Below, one piece after another: positions 12,130 through 23,990 of a stretch of DNA of 64,000 nucleotides. Under the pieces are notes generated by a model that worked only from the letters and a program-made list of their open reading frames with translations, had not been told where the DNA came from and ran no database searches. The DNA is taken from positions 20,666,931 to 20,730,930 of the forward strand of contig NC_086386.1 of NCBI RefSeq assembly GCF_036588685.1, read 5' to 3'. Position 1 is the first letter of the stretch, and every line of letters starts with the position of its first letter. The position numbers and the translations under genes are program-made. The stretch is from Mytilus trossulus. Taxonomy: Eukaryota > Mollusca > Bivalvia > Mytilida > Mytilidae.

Positions 12130-12265
12130 TGGTCTTGATGAAACTGTGATAGAAGGTTGTTTATACATCAGCGATATCTATGTAATTGAAAAATATCAAA
12201 ACGAAGGTATAGAAACACACTTGCTACAAATGGCAGAGAAGGAAGCATTGAAAAATAATATGTCA
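12130..12265 (+). CDS. Orphan exon of a GNAT-fold N-acetyltransferase
   Basis: A 136-nt exon lies between a good acceptor (AAATAG before 12130) and a strong donor (GTAAGT at 12266). Its one open frame gives GLDETVIEGCLYISDIYV then IEKYQNEGIETHLLQMAEKE and ALKNNMS. The pattern beta-strand, YV, Y-Q-x-x-G-I-x-x-x-L-L-x-x-A-E is GNAT motif A, where the Q/R-x-x-G-x-G/A loop binds the pyrophosphate of acetyl-CoA; here the second glycine position is Glu (QNEGIE), a departure from consensus. The exon begins in phase 2 and ends in phase 0. The 5' exons are not found. A possible last exon is at 14927-14962. Substrate is unknown. Confidence 0.6.
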
Positions 12266-12920
12266 GTAAGTTAAATCAAACAATTGTCTGTACATATGCT
12301 TTATTTAAGTAAAAACTAAAATATAAAAATAGAATAGATGGTATATTTGCAATTGAAAAAACTATCCGTTAGTGATCAAATGAGACTGATTTAAAAAATA
12401 ATGGTTATTACTAAATATTTAAAATCTTATCTTATTAGACATGCATTATGTGAGACATTTACAAAACATTTGGAAATTATCATTAAAATGTGTATTTGTT
12501 CTTAACTTCTTTGGTAAACCATTCCGTTTGAATGATTTGTTTTAGATGATTGTTAGACGCTTCTGTTGAGACTCAATAGTGTCGGCATTATTGAATATAA
12601 TGTCATAATTCAGAAAGAAAAAAACAACCGTTGCTAACAGTCACTATGCAAAACAGCTAAACAGAAAGTCAATTCAGTTGTATTTCTATACAGTTATTGA
12701 CAGTAATATTGCTTATTGATTATGTACTTACGTTTTCCCCCAAACAGTAGCATGTGTTCTCGATCTGTTCAAAGTTTCGTGACAATTGGGTTGCATTATT
12801 ACACGTGCTTATAAGATGCTATTACCATCCAAACAAAATAAAATATGTATATGTCAAGGGGACACCATTCCTAAAGGACACGGCAATCACAAAAAAAAAC
12901 GTTTGCTAAATGTCGTGCAC
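12266..12920. other. AT-rich spacer or intron
   Basis: If the GNAT exon is real this is intron. No further exon is evident. Confidence 0.4.
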
Positions 12921-13020
12921 ATTAACATTGGTTTATTGATTGATGGTTGGTTGATTAACGTCCAGTGGCAAATATTTCATCCATGTTCAGGAACAGAACA
13001 AATTAACAATGAAAATGGTT
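12921..13020 (+). repeat. Dispersed mussel repeat ('cagtggcaaatatttca' family)
   Basis: Contains the phrase on 'ttgattgatggttggttgattaacgtcc' followed by the CAGTGGCAAATATTTCA core, as at 10841. The open frame at 12786-13088 runs through it and is not a gene. Confidence 0.55.
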
Positions 13021-13344
13021 TTGTAATAACAGAGGCAATCCGGGATAATGATCGGGGACTGCCACTGAAAAATGAAAGTATTTTTTGACAGATATTTTGC
13101 ATTGCAACAACCCACCTACGGACCCCTTACGGTATTGTTACAAAGAGGGGATTAAAATTGGAGCCTGGCGTTTAATTATAATTAAAACTATCTATTAAAC
13201 CAAACATTCGAGAAAAATGTAATAACAAATACAACACAGTAAACATTGTTTGTTTTGTCTTTCAGGTTATATTTCAGATTCGGTAATACTAATACACGCC
13301 TGTCTTTAAATCAAGGATTTACAATTGTAAACAAAAAATGTTGC

Positions 13345-14550
13345 TGTATTTGGTGTACAATGGGTGTTTGTGTAAGTTTATATTTTTATTTGGTGTTTTA
13401 TGGGTGTGTGTGTAGGTGTATATTGATGTTTATGGGTGTTTGTGTAAGTTTATATTTTTTTGGTGTTCTATAGGTGTGTGTGCAAGTATATATCTTTATT
13501 TGATGTTCATAGGTGTCGTGTAAGTTAATATTTCTATTTGGTGTTCTATTATTGTTTGTGTAAGTTTAAATTTTATTTGGTGTTCTATTGGTGTTTGTGG
13601 AAGTTTATATCTTTATTTGGTGTTCTATGGGTGTGTGTGCAAGTTTATATCTTTATTTGATGTTTATGGTTGTTTGTGTAAATTTATATTTTATTTGGTG
13701 TTTTATTGGTGTTTGTGTAAGTTTATATCTTTATTTTGTGTTCTATTGGTGTGTGTGTAAGTTTATATTTTCATATGGTGTTTAAAGGTGTTTGGTGTGA
13801 ATGGGTTTGTATGTATGTTTTTATTTATTTTGGGTGTTTTATGGGTGTGTTTGTGTGTGTAGGTGTATATCTTTATTTGATGTTTATGGGTGTTTGTGTA
13901 GATTTATATTTTATTTGGTGTTCTATGGGTGTTTGTATAAGTTTATATCTGTATTTGGTGTTAAATATAGGTGTTTGTGTAAGTTTATATTTTCATTTGG
14001 TGTTTAAAGGTGTTTGGTTTGTATTGGTGTTTACGTAAGTTTATGTTTTTATTTAGTGTTCTGTGGGTGTTTGTGTAAGTTTATATTTTATATTGTGTTA
14101 TATTGGAGTTTGTTTAAGTTTATATTCTTATTTGGTGTTAAAAGGTGTTTGGTGTTTATAGGCGTTTGTGTAAGTTTATATTTTTATTTGGTGTTTATGT
14201 GGGTTTGTGTAAGTTAATATTTTTATTTGGTGTTTGTGTCAGTTTTTTATTTGTATAAGGTCTATATGGGTATTTGGTGTTTATCGGTGTTTGTGTAAGT
14301 TTGTATTTTCATTTGGTCTTATTGAGTGTTTGGTGTTAATGGGTATTTGTGTCAGTTTATAAGTTTATTTTATGTTCTTTTGGGTGTTTGTGTCAGTTTG
14401 TATTTGTATAAGGTCTTTATAAGTATTTGGTGTTTATCGGTGTTTGTGTAAGTTTGTATTTTTATTTGGTCTTTCTGTGTGTTTGGTGTTTATTGGTATT
14501 TGTGTCAGTTTATAAGTTTATTTTATGTTCTATGGGTGTTTGTGTAAGAT
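13345..14550 (+). repeat. Minisatellite, period about 40 bp, about 30 units
   Basis: A G/T-rich strand made of units such as TTTGTGTAAGTTTATATT followed by TTATTTGGTGTT and CTATGGG. Successive TGGTGTT starts at 13351 and 13391 give a 40-bp step. Units are degenerate, more so towards the 3' end (from about 14220). Because the period is not a multiple of three, overlapping frames of V, C, L, Y and F arise on the + strand; these are not genes. Confidence 0.92.
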
Positions 14551-14926
14551 CATCATATTCATATTATACGTAACGTTTCATCTCGTTCAATTTATACCAA
14601 CAACTTAATTAAATCTAGAGTAGACTATGAAGTGTTGTGTCTTTGGTATTTTTTTTCTTTTTTCGTGATTTCCTACTTTGACTTAAAACAATTATTGTCT
14701 TGGGAAACGATCATGACTATGAATATTACCGTTCAAGTTAATAAGTCGTTCCCTCATCAATGCTTATTGTTGTCTAATCTTGACTCTCACGCAAAAATAA
14801 TTTTATCATGTTATCATTCGTTCCGTAAAAAACTTTCTTTCAAGTATTTAACATGAAAATGTATTTAATATTCTTTTTCATGCACGTAACATGCGTAAGA
14901 TAACAGTTTCACATTTATATTTGTAG

Positions 14927-14962
14927 GGTTTTTACACAATGGAAAAGCGTATGGTTTTGTAG
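14927..14962 (+). CDS. Possible last exon of the GNAT gene (tentative)
   Basis: After a weak acceptor (ATATTTGTAG) the frame GFYTMEKRMVL and a stop resembles the closing strand of small GNAT proteins (Y-x-x-x-GF-x-x-x-x-x-M-x-K). Phase 0 agrees with the donor at 12266, but an intermediate exon carrying the N-x-x-A-x-x-x-Y helix would be needed and was not found. Twelve codons is too short to be sure. Confidence 0.2.
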   Translation, partial: GFYTMEKRMVL

Positions 14963-15146
14963 CAAAAGATGACATGAACTTGGTTCAGAATACGCCACAA
15001 AGATAACAGAATATCGAGAAAAGTTATCAATTGGCACAACGTTATTTTTTGGTCAATGACAACCAACTTTACAAGCGTGTAACTCAAAAGATTTACGTGT
15101 ATCGCCTTTTGCTGCATTTGGGATTTTCAATTTATAATATGAACAT

Positions 15147-15430
15147 GATGTGCAATGGTTTTGCATGTATTGTTATGATTTATTCATAATTGTTCAACAG
15201 GGAATATGTCGTTTTATTATGTTTCATTCGGATACAGTCATTAAATAAAAATATTATCGATTAAACACCTACTCAACTATGAATGTATCTTAAAAGTATC
15301 GTATAACCCAATACAGCTACATTAAATTTGATAAAATTGAAACAAGATTTGAAATGATGTGCAATGGTTTTTCATGTATTGTTATGATTTATTCATAATT
15401 TTCCAACAGATAATATGTCGTTTATAATGA
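15147..15430 (+). repeat. Direct repeat, about 75 bp, spacing 208 bp
   Basis: Copies at 15147-15222 and 15355-15430 share GATGTGCAATGGTTTT, CATGTATTGTTATGATTTAT and AATATGTCGTTT with few differences. Confidence 0.8.
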
Positions 15431-17096
15431 TTTGTTTTATTTTTTTACTGCACAATACATTGAACGAACAGAAGCGATTGATTTGTTGTTTTTTTTTTCG
15501 TGGTTTTTTCCTTTTATTTTTCCTTTAAAGCTTGTTAAACTTTAAGACATTTCAAGTTTGAGGACAAAGAGAATAGCATTAAATGTTAGGTTCGCTTAGA
15601 GTTTATAAATTTGAATTTTGAACATCAAACTGATACATTTTAGAAGACAAATTGTTATCACCTGATGCACGAAGGGATGTCTCAAAAAACTTATAACTTG
15701 TACATACATATTATAGACCCTGTTTGAATAATAATTTGTACAAACTTAAATCTTGTACACAAAATATATTTTTTTAATAAAGAAAACATTTTTACTGATG
15801 ATTTATTCAACAATTCATATTTATAAAATTTATATTGACCTCAAATATGCTCAATTAAAAATTAAATTAGTATGGTATTGCAAATCAATAATTACATTGT
15901 TTAAAAGAAAATTTAACTTAATAAAATAATGACGGACAATCGGGAATAAACAAGTTAATACAGGTGTAAATGTAAAGTAATTAATGATTTTTTTCTATAT
16001 ACAGATGTAAAAAAAAATATTCTTCAACAAAACAATCACACGTCGACATAATTTTGTTTTATTATCTGAACATTAAAAATTCTATATATTCATGTACATG
16101 TACCAATCAGGTACAATAAGTAAAGATAACGTAGAAAAAATTAGAAGTTCTTCTGTTTAGTATATAAATACAGAGCAATGAAGAAAAGACAGTCAGTCTT
16201 CCGTTTTAATAAGGATAACCTGTTAAGTACAAATAACATAGTCTAATTGATAATAAGCATACATGTAACACGAATTACGACTATTTATGGAGTGGGTAAA
16301 GAGTTAACTCTGGAATTCTCCCAGCCGTTGGCTTTGTGTTTTTCCCATGGCAATCAGAGGTAGTGTTTTGAAATATATCATAACGATCATTTATATCATG
16401 ATAGCGTCAAACAAGCGTAAAATTGCGTTACTTGAAGGTCTTGAAATTTTTTTAAAGCATGAGCTATTTTCCGATCAAAATTTGCAATAACCTCAATATT
16501 GGATTTATATTTCCCAATACCGATCAATCGTTACTGTATGTATACATCCTGCAAAACCATAAAGACATGGATCTATTGGCCAGGGTGATATGTTGGTGGT
16601 GCCGCAATCAACTTTTTTTTCCTAATGAAAAACTCTGAGCAGGTCCGACTCTCAATATGTTTTCTGATCATGCAAAAGTTTTTAATATGTGTTATTGGTT
16701 TTAGCTCCATACATTCCATAGAAAAACAATTCGACTCCCAATAACATTAAATAACAGGAGAATTTATAGAAAATCAATAGACATTTCAAGTGTTATACTT
16801 TAACATTGTAAATATTTTGCTTGTTACTAGGGATGTGTATTGATTGGAAATATCACGCCATGAGAAAAGAAGAAATAACTGAAGTTTAACCGGGCAATTT
16901 TTTTTTTATGTAAACTGATTAGTGGGATTAACTGGATTTTAACTACATTTTAAACAGGTAATTAGCTTATTTAATTCAATTTTAATCCATTTTCAAAACA
17001 AGGCGTTCAGAATATCCCGTGATATGATTTTGATACTTGTACTATGTGATTTAAAATGCACGGTACTAATCGTTACATATAACAGGGTTCTAATAA

Positions 17097-17585
17097 AATG
17101 TAAAAGTAAATTTAATATCCATGGTTGATTTATATGCAGTGTGCATTTAAAACTCAAAACGTAATTAAGATATAAAAAGTAATTTAATTATTCACTTAAA
17201 AGAGAATCAAATTTTAAATAATTGTTCAGTGTAGAACACACCAAATAAACTGGATCCCCGAGGGAAATCCAACAATGAAGTTCGTTTTTTATGCATAAAA
17301 CTTGTATACTTATTAAGACACAGTCTAGCTAATAAATAGCAAACAATGGTAAAATGTGTAATTTTAGGATTTTAACCGGTGACGTTCTTACAAAAAGTAA
17401 AAGTAAATTAGATATCCATTTCCATGTTTGATTGATATACAGTATGCATTAAAACTTAAGAAGCAGATCATTCACTTGGAAGAGAAACACATTTAAGATA
17501 ACTGTTAAGTGTAGAACATTTCAAATAGTATGGATCCCCGAGGGAAATGTAACTATATAGTTCTTTTTGTATGCATACACGTTAT
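17097..17585 (+). repeat. Diverged direct repeat, spacing about 300 bp
   Basis: Copies near 17097-17290 and 17396-17585 share AAAAGTAAATT, ATATCCAT, GTGTAGAACA and GGATCCCCGAGGGAAAT in the same order, with many substitutions and small gaps. Confidence 0.75.
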
Positions 17586-18279
17586 AGAGTATTTTCAAAA
17601 GTGACAAGCTAACCTAACATAGCTCGTATTTTGCATAAGAGATGATAGTTAAGTCATAAGCTAACTGATCAATAGCAAACACTAGTAAAATGTGTAAGAA
17701 CAAAATTGGTTTATAATGAGCATGAATAATAACGATAAGTTCACCCGAATTTCATTTTATATTAAAACTTAATTTATTCAAATCAATACATAACACAATA
17801 ACATCATCATTCAGATTGAAAGGTTATTAAATACCTTCGTTATTAAAAGGTTTTAGTCTATAAAGTATGATTTAGAAATGATGAAAGACGACCTTAAATG
17901 AAGTTAAGAATATTTATAACACATTTTGTAATTTTACGTCTTTGACGAGATCTGAATTCTTTTGCGGCGAACTAGTATCATTCAATCGCTTTATTATTCT
18001 GATTTTGATATTTTCTTCTAGGTACAATTGAACTATAAATGTATATATAGGTCGGGTAATCAAGCAAAACGAGAGAAAAATACAAAAAAATGAAATAATG
18101 AAATTGCTTTGTCATGCATTTTATTTGTCCTATGAGAAATTAATTACACGTTTCCTATCAAAATTTTTATAATTGATTCTATATGCATTATGGAGGAATC
18201 CTTGAATTATCAAACATTTACGACTTTTGTCTTTATAAAAAAATCATAAATCCGTAAATTCCCTTTCAAGGTTAGTTCT

Positions 18280-20090
18280 ATAAACATTTCCGTTAGGGTG
18301 GGGTAGGATGTCCGACCCCAAATTTGGACCAAACTAGAAAAGAAAACTAAGCCAAACCACACCCTGGATTTTTTATCAAGTAGACCTTGGGTATTCAGCT
18401 TCCCATTGCACCTAGTGGCGAAAAGAGCATTGCCGTAGAACGTTTTATATTAACATTTCTGTTAGAGGGGGTAGGGTGTCCGATCACTTCTTTGGACCAA
18501 ATTTTAAAAAAAAATAAGCCAAACCACACCCTGGATTTTTTTCTAAATTAGACCTTTGGTATTCAGCTTCCCAGTGCACCTAGTGGCGAAAAGGTATTGC
18601 CGTAGAACATTTTAAATTAACATTTCCGTAAGAGTGGGGTAGGGTGTCCGACCCCAACTTTGGACCAAACTTAAAACAAAACTAAACCGAACCACACCCT
18701 GGATTTTTTCTCAAGTAGACCTTGGGTATAAAGCTTCCCATTGCACCTAGTGGCGAAAAAAGTATTGCCGTAGATCATTTTTCATTAACATTTCCGTAAG
18801 GGTGGGGTAGGGTGTCCGACCCCAACTTTGGACCAAATTTAAAACAAAACTAAGCCGAACCACACCCTGGATTTTTTTCTCAAGTAGACCTTGGGTATTC
18901 AGCTTCCCATTGCACCTAGTGTCGAAAAAGTATCGCCGTAGAACATTTTTTATTAATATTTCTGTTAGGGTGAGGGAGGGTGTCCGACCCCAACTTTGGA
19001 CCAAATTAAAAAAAAACTAAGCCGAACCACACCCTGGATTTTTTCTCAAGTAGACCTTGGGTATTCAGCTTCCCATTGCATCTAGTGGCGAAAAAATATT
19101 GCCGTAGATAATTTTTATTAACATTTCGGTAAGGGCGGGGTAGGGTGTCCGACCCCAACTTTGGACCAAATTTAAAACAAAACTAAGGCGAACCACACCT
19201 CGGATTTTTTCTTAAGTAAACCTTGGGTATTCAGCTTCCCATTGCACCAAGTGTCGAAAGAAGTATTGCCGTAGAACATTTTTTATTAACATTTCCGTAA
19301 GGTTGGGGTAGGATGTCCGACCCCAAATTTGGACCAAATTAAAAAAGAAACTAAGCCGAACCACACCCTGGATTTTTTCTCAAGTAGACCTTGGGTATTC
19401 AGCTTCCCATTGCACCAAGTGCCGAGAAAAGTATTGCAGTAGAACATTTTTTATTAACATTTCCGTTAGGGTGGGATGGGGTGTCCGACCCAAACTTTGG
19501 ACCAAATTAAAAAAAAATAAGCCGAACCACACCCTGGATTTTTTCTCAGGTAGACCTTGGGTATTCAGCTTCCCATTGAACCTAGTAGCGAAAAAAATTG
19601 CCGTAGAACAATTTTTTACTTACTTTTCCGTGGGGTTGGGGTAGGGAGTCCGATCCCAACTTTGGACCAAATTGAAAACAAAACTAAGCCAAACCACACC
19701 CTGGATTTTTCATCAATTAAACCTTGGGTATTCAGCTTCCCATTGCACCTAGTGGCGAAACAAGTTTTGCCGTAGAACATTTTTTATAAATATTTTCGTT
19801 AGGGTGGGGTAGCGTGTCCGATCCCATCTTTTGACCAAATTAAAAAAAAACTAAGCCGAACCACACCCTGGATTTTTTTCTCAAATAGACCTTGGGTATT
19901 CAGCTTCCCATTGCACCTAGTGGCGAAAAAAGTATTGCCGTAGAACATTTTTTATTAACATTTCCGTAAGGGTGGGGTAGGGTGTCCGACCCCAACTTTG
20001 GACCAAATTTAAAACAAAACTAAATCGAACCACACCCTGGATTTTTTCTCAAGTAGACCTTGGGTATTCAGCTTCCCATTGCATCTAGTG
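18280..20090 (+). repeat. Satellite-like tandem array, unit about 168 bp, 11 units
   Basis: Units start around AACATTTCCGTAAGGGTG and include GGGGTAGGGTGTCCGACCCC, AACTTTGGACCAAA, CCGAACCACACCCTGGATTT, AGTAGACCTTGGGTATTCAG and CATTGCACCTAGTGGCGAAA. Spacing measured between TGCCGTAG landmarks at 18431, 18598 and 18766 is 167-168 bp. The first unit starts partway and the last stops at CATTGCATCTAGTG. Every unit has three or four runs of G (GGGTGGGGTAGGGTG) on the + strand. Frames at 18747-19004 and 19557-19775 are shadows of the array. Mytilus has several known satellites of 160-173 bp, but I cannot say whether this is one of them. Confidence 0.93.
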
Positions 20091-21520
20091 TTAACAACTG
20101 ACACGGTACAAAATGAAGGTGCAAAAAATATGAGTCGCTCCCTAGGCAGGCATCATCATGAAAAATGAGAATTAAAAATAAAAGACAACACAGTTAAAAA
20201 AACAATACCTAGAAAAATTCACTCTAAGTTGTTGATGTTGTTGTTGTTGTTCCAAAACACGATACGGATATAAGTCTTCTAAACATTTAGACTGTTAAAA
20301 CACAGGGGCGGATCCAGGTTTTTGGAAAGAGGGAAAAGGTGGCAAAGTTATTAACCATCGCCAATCGAAGCGAGGCGAAACATTTTTGGAACTGTGTTTG
20401 GCTAAAAGACATAAAATAAGTGTAAAATAAAATTTGTATAAAAAATTATGTACTTTTTTAAACGGTTTCTGGCGTGGGGCATTCGTATTTTGTAGTTGCT
20501 GTAAAGTGTAAAGATTTGACGTTTTCTATGCTGTTTTCTCCCTTTTAATTGTCTATCATAAAATAATAGTATGGATCCAAAGCTGTGAACTGATATATTA
20601 GATAAATTTTATGAGGGACTTGTCAGTAAAATATAGACATGGTCAATTATATTTGGTTAATATGTTTCACCAAAAAAAATTAAGAGAAGTGGGGGGTTCC
20701 GAATCAACCAAAGGCTATGAATGAGTCTGAAATAACAACGAATTTATGAATGACGGTCGACAAATGGAGACATAAGGGACACACACAGCAGACAGGTTGC
20801 AGTCTAGTCTTGTAAAATGTATTCAATTGAGGATATCAGATCGACAAAACAGACATTCCGTTCAGACATTCTAACCCCGGCCACCAAAAAAATACGCCCG
20901 TTTTTATTTCTCATGTTCATTTAATGCTAAGTAATAATATTGGAAATTTTCGTTTCTTATAGCCGAAAAATGGACAAGATAATTGTTTTCAATCTAGATA
21001 CGGCCAGAACCTTTAGTTTTTTTTAGTCAATTTTCTAAGACTGCCTCCTCAAATCAAATGGTTCGTACCTTAGACTTAAAACCTATCTTTTGCTTATACA
21101 TTTGTGCTGACTAGGGATTATTATTCACCTATGTTATTTCAAAATATGCTGGGCGTTTGGGATTAAACATGTTTTTGTAGGTAAATAATATTGCTGTGGA
21201 ATTTTTTCATGAGAGTGTAAAAGTTTATATAGTATTACCTTCGGTTTGGTGGAATAGTGAACTAAACCGATACATCTTATTCAAACATATGTCGCTTCGA
21301 TCATGTTTCATGATTGTTATACTCTACCTAAGCAATGTGCGTCTGTAATTTGAATTTCAAAATGACTGAGCAACGTTTTTTCAACGCACTGGTCAACTCC
21401 ACCATAGCGAATCACATGACTTTGACAATCAGTAAATTCCAGCAAAAATTATCTTTATAGTAAAAAATTGACGCATACAAATTATATACTAGAGTACACG
21501 GGAAATGGAAGTGTTAACGA
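20091..21520. other. Spacer with MITE-like scrap
   Basis: No gene. At about 20304 the phrase CAGGGGCGGATCCAGG resembles the end of a MITE type widespread in invertebrates, but no matching inverted end is seen nearby. At 20235 there is a short TTG repeat. Confidence 0.4.
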
Positions 21521-21524
21521 AACC

Positions 21525-21741
21525 TAGTTTGATTTATATATCCCTCTGACGAGAACAATTTGTTTTGTGTATTTTAGACAACGTTAGAAAATATAGAAGT
21601 TGATTTGAATAAAGTTATTTAAAAACCAGGCTTGAAATTATGTAAATCGGAGTCGCTTTTCGTCTATAAAATACTCATCAATGATGCTCGAATCTAAAAA
21701 TTTAAAACACAAAATAGTGGATCATATGCGCATTTCTCATT
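21525..21741 (+). repeat. Duplicated block, copy 1, left part (with decayed hammerhead)
   Basis: Aligns by eye with 50070-50240: shared phrases include TAGAAGTTGATTTGAATAAA / TAGAAGTTAATTTGAATAAA, TTGAAATTATGTA, ACTCATCAATGA and AAATAGTGGATCATATGC. The remainder of the homology resumes at 23595 after the inserted element 21742-23404. Confidence 0.8.
21643..21690 (-). ncRNA. Decayed hammerhead ribozyme relative
   Basis: On the minus strand: GAGCATCA, TTGATGA, a stem II region, GACGAAAA, GCGACTCC. C3 of the CTGATGA core is T and the GTC cleavage triplet is lost, so it should be inactive. It belongs to the same lineage as the copy at 50137-50190. Confidence 0.5.
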
Positions 21742-23404
21742 ATGGCACCCTCAACGGAGTTGGGGTGACATATTGTTATTCTACGTTTCTTTTTATGGCA
21801 CCCTCAACGGAGTTGGGGTGACATATTGTTATTGTTCGTTTCTTTTTTTTCTTTTTATTATTATTATTTTTATTCTTCCACACATTTTGTCCATACTATT
21901 TCTCAGAATTGGTCAGACCAATGTTGATGGAACTGTACCATAATATGAACCGCCATGTTAAGTTGTGCAAGAGACATTGGAATGGTAAAAAATGGCCGCC
22001 GTTACCATGGAAACTGAACAAATGTGAAAAAATCTACTTTTTTAATTTGGTGAACTGTTTGGATATGCTTTATCTCAGAATCATTATATTTTAATACAAT
22101 GTAGGTGCCCACTATATACAGGTGTTGGATGATTTTGGTGATCATTGGAACTACTATGTTGCCATGGAAACTACACCAAAAATTTCGAAATTCTCAAAAT
22201 GCTCCAAACTTAATGAAACTTCACAGTAACGATGAGCAACATTGGAAGATGTGGCATTTGGTGTTGGAATTTCCAAAATCGCTATTGTTACCATGGAACC
22301 AATGCAAAAAGGTCAAAACTTTGAATTTTCACAGAACATTCTACAACATCAATGTTTAATTTATTCTAGAGACATTAAATGGTATATGATTGTGGAGGGA
22401 CAAAATTGCAACGGGGGTTACACTTTGGAATATTCAAAATGGCCGCCGTTACCATGGAAACAGCAAAAATACAAAAAAAATCAAAATGCTTCAAATTTAT
22501 TGAAACTTATAACAAATGTTGCTCAGCTAATGTAGACTTGACTTTTGAGTTTGGAATTTTCAAAATGGCCGCCGTTACCATGGCTACCGCTCACCTGGCA
22601 ATAGGGGAAGGGTGCCATCCGCTATTGCTTGCAATGGCAAATCTAGTTTTTCTTATTTTTCTTCCACACATTTTTGTCCAGGTGATTTCTCGGATTCCAA
22701 TGGACCAATGTTGATGGAACTCTACTATAGTGAGGACCCCTAGATCAAGTTGTGCACGAAGCATCGAATGGTTTAAGATGGCTGCCGTTACCATGGAAAC
22801 GGAACAAATGTGAAAAATTCCAGTTTTTGGTTTTGGTCACCTGTTTTAATATGCTTTAACTCAGAATCATTATATTTTTATACAATGTAGGTGCCCACTA
22901 TATACAGGCATTGGATGATTTTGGCACTCATTGGAACTACTATGTTGCCATGGGAACAACACCAAAAATTTCAAAAATATCAAAATGCTCCAAACTTAAT
23001 GAAACTTCACAGTAACGATGAGCAACATTGGAAGATGTGGAATTTGGCGTTGGAATTTTTAAAATCGCTGTTGTTACCAAGGAAACAATGCAAAAAGGTC
23101 AAAATTTTGAATTTTCACAGAATGTTCTAGAACATCAATGTTTAATTAATTCTAGAGACATTAAATTTTATATGATTGTGGAGGGAAATAATTGCAACGG
23201 GGGTTTGACTTTGGAATATTCAAAATGGCCGCCGTTACCATGGAAACAGCACATATACAAAAAACTTCAAAATGCTTCAAATTTATTGAAACTTATAACA
23301 AATGTTGCTCAGCTAATGTTCACTTGACTTTTGAGTTTGAAATTTCCAAAATGGCCGCCGTAACCATGGCTACCAATCACCTGGCAATAGGGGAAGGGTG
23401 CCAT
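21742..23404 (+). mobile_element. Non-autonomous element with 10-bp inverted ends, internally duplicated
   Basis: The left end ATGGCACCCT (21742-21751) is the exact inverse of AGGGTGCCAT at 23395-23404, and the same right end also occurs at 22609-22618. Inside are two tandem copies of about 785 bp (from about 21871 and about 22657), each beginning TTCTTCCACACATTTT and holding several ATGGCCGCCGTTACCATGG blocks. The left end is itself doubled: the phrase GCACCCTCAACGGAGTTGGG appears at 21745 and 21798. There is no transposase. Open frames within it are chance products of the repeated blocks. The flanks of the insertion belong to a block duplicated at 50 kb that lacks this element. Confidence 0.7.
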
Positions 23405-23594
23405 CCGCTATTGCTTGCAATCGCAAATCTAGTTCTATTTATTCTTATGTTTTTAATGAACGAAATATATATATATCACAATAAACTGTTTTGTTTTGTT
23501 TGTTTTGTTTTGTTTATTTTTGTTTGTGGAGGGGGGTGCAAATCAAGCAGCAGCTTTAGACAATATATATAAAAATGTTAAAAAGTTGTTTCTA

Positions 23595-23990
23595 TGACTT
23601 AAGTTCATAAAACTATTGTTTAGTTATTCAGCTAGTGCGGCAAAACCCTCTCGTATGAAATAAAACATAAACGATTTGTCTTTGTAAAGTAGCGTTTTAA
23701 TAACCTTAACTGTTGTAATGTTAACCTGAACAAAATTGTATATAAGAGTCTTACCATTGAGTTCTAAGCTGATGAGATAACATTTCTCATTCGTTACTGT
23801 CGTACTAGTTGTTTCATTTCCAAATGTGGGCTGTTATGTCGTAACTGATAAAATTTAATTGACTGCGCCGAGTGTAGAGTATGTACATTTATATGCTGCA
23901 ATAACGAAAACATCAGCAGTTTCGAAATGACGGTCAAATTCTTTTCAAAGTCACTGTTGATCTTAAGTGATTTGATATCATGTTTTGTTC
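23595..23990 (+). repeat. Duplicated block, copy 1, right part
   Basis: Aligns with 50425-50900: both contain GTTCATAAAACTATTGTTTA, CTTACCATTGAGTTC, GCTGATGAGATAACATTTCT and TACTAGTTGTTT in the same order and strand. Contains the minus-strand exon-like segment 23755-23895. Confidence 0.8.
23755..23895 (-). pseudogene. Exon-like segment, copy 1
   Basis: Bounded on the minus strand by an acceptor TTATTGCAG and a donor GTAAGA. The conserved end reads ETTSTTVTNEKCYLIS then LELNG, against QTTSTTVTKEKCYLIS then SELNG in the other copy (50668-50821). Two in-frame TAA codons interrupt the beginning; one is at the matching place in the other copy. Splice sites and the second half of the frame are better kept than the flanks, suggesting an exon derived from a gene family, now broken or using another acceptor. 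No domain is recognised; the T/S-rich text with one Cys suits an extracellular linker. Confidence 0.4.

Larger units (their letters stand above)
14963..18279. other. AT-rich spacer with two local duplications
   Basis: No gene supported. Holds a direct repeat of about 75 bp (15147-15222 and 15355-15430) and a diverged one of about 190 bp (17097-17290 and 17396-17585), listed separately. Confidence 0.5.

Noticed and set aside
13246..14217. Overlapping frames rich in C, V, Y, F and L
   Set aside because: All are translations of the 40-bp minisatellite in different phases.
22105..23572. Several 70-126 codon frames with repeated MAAVTM text
   Set aside because: They come from repeated ATGGCCGCCGTTACCATGG blocks of a non-autonomous element; no consistent frame is kept between its two copies.
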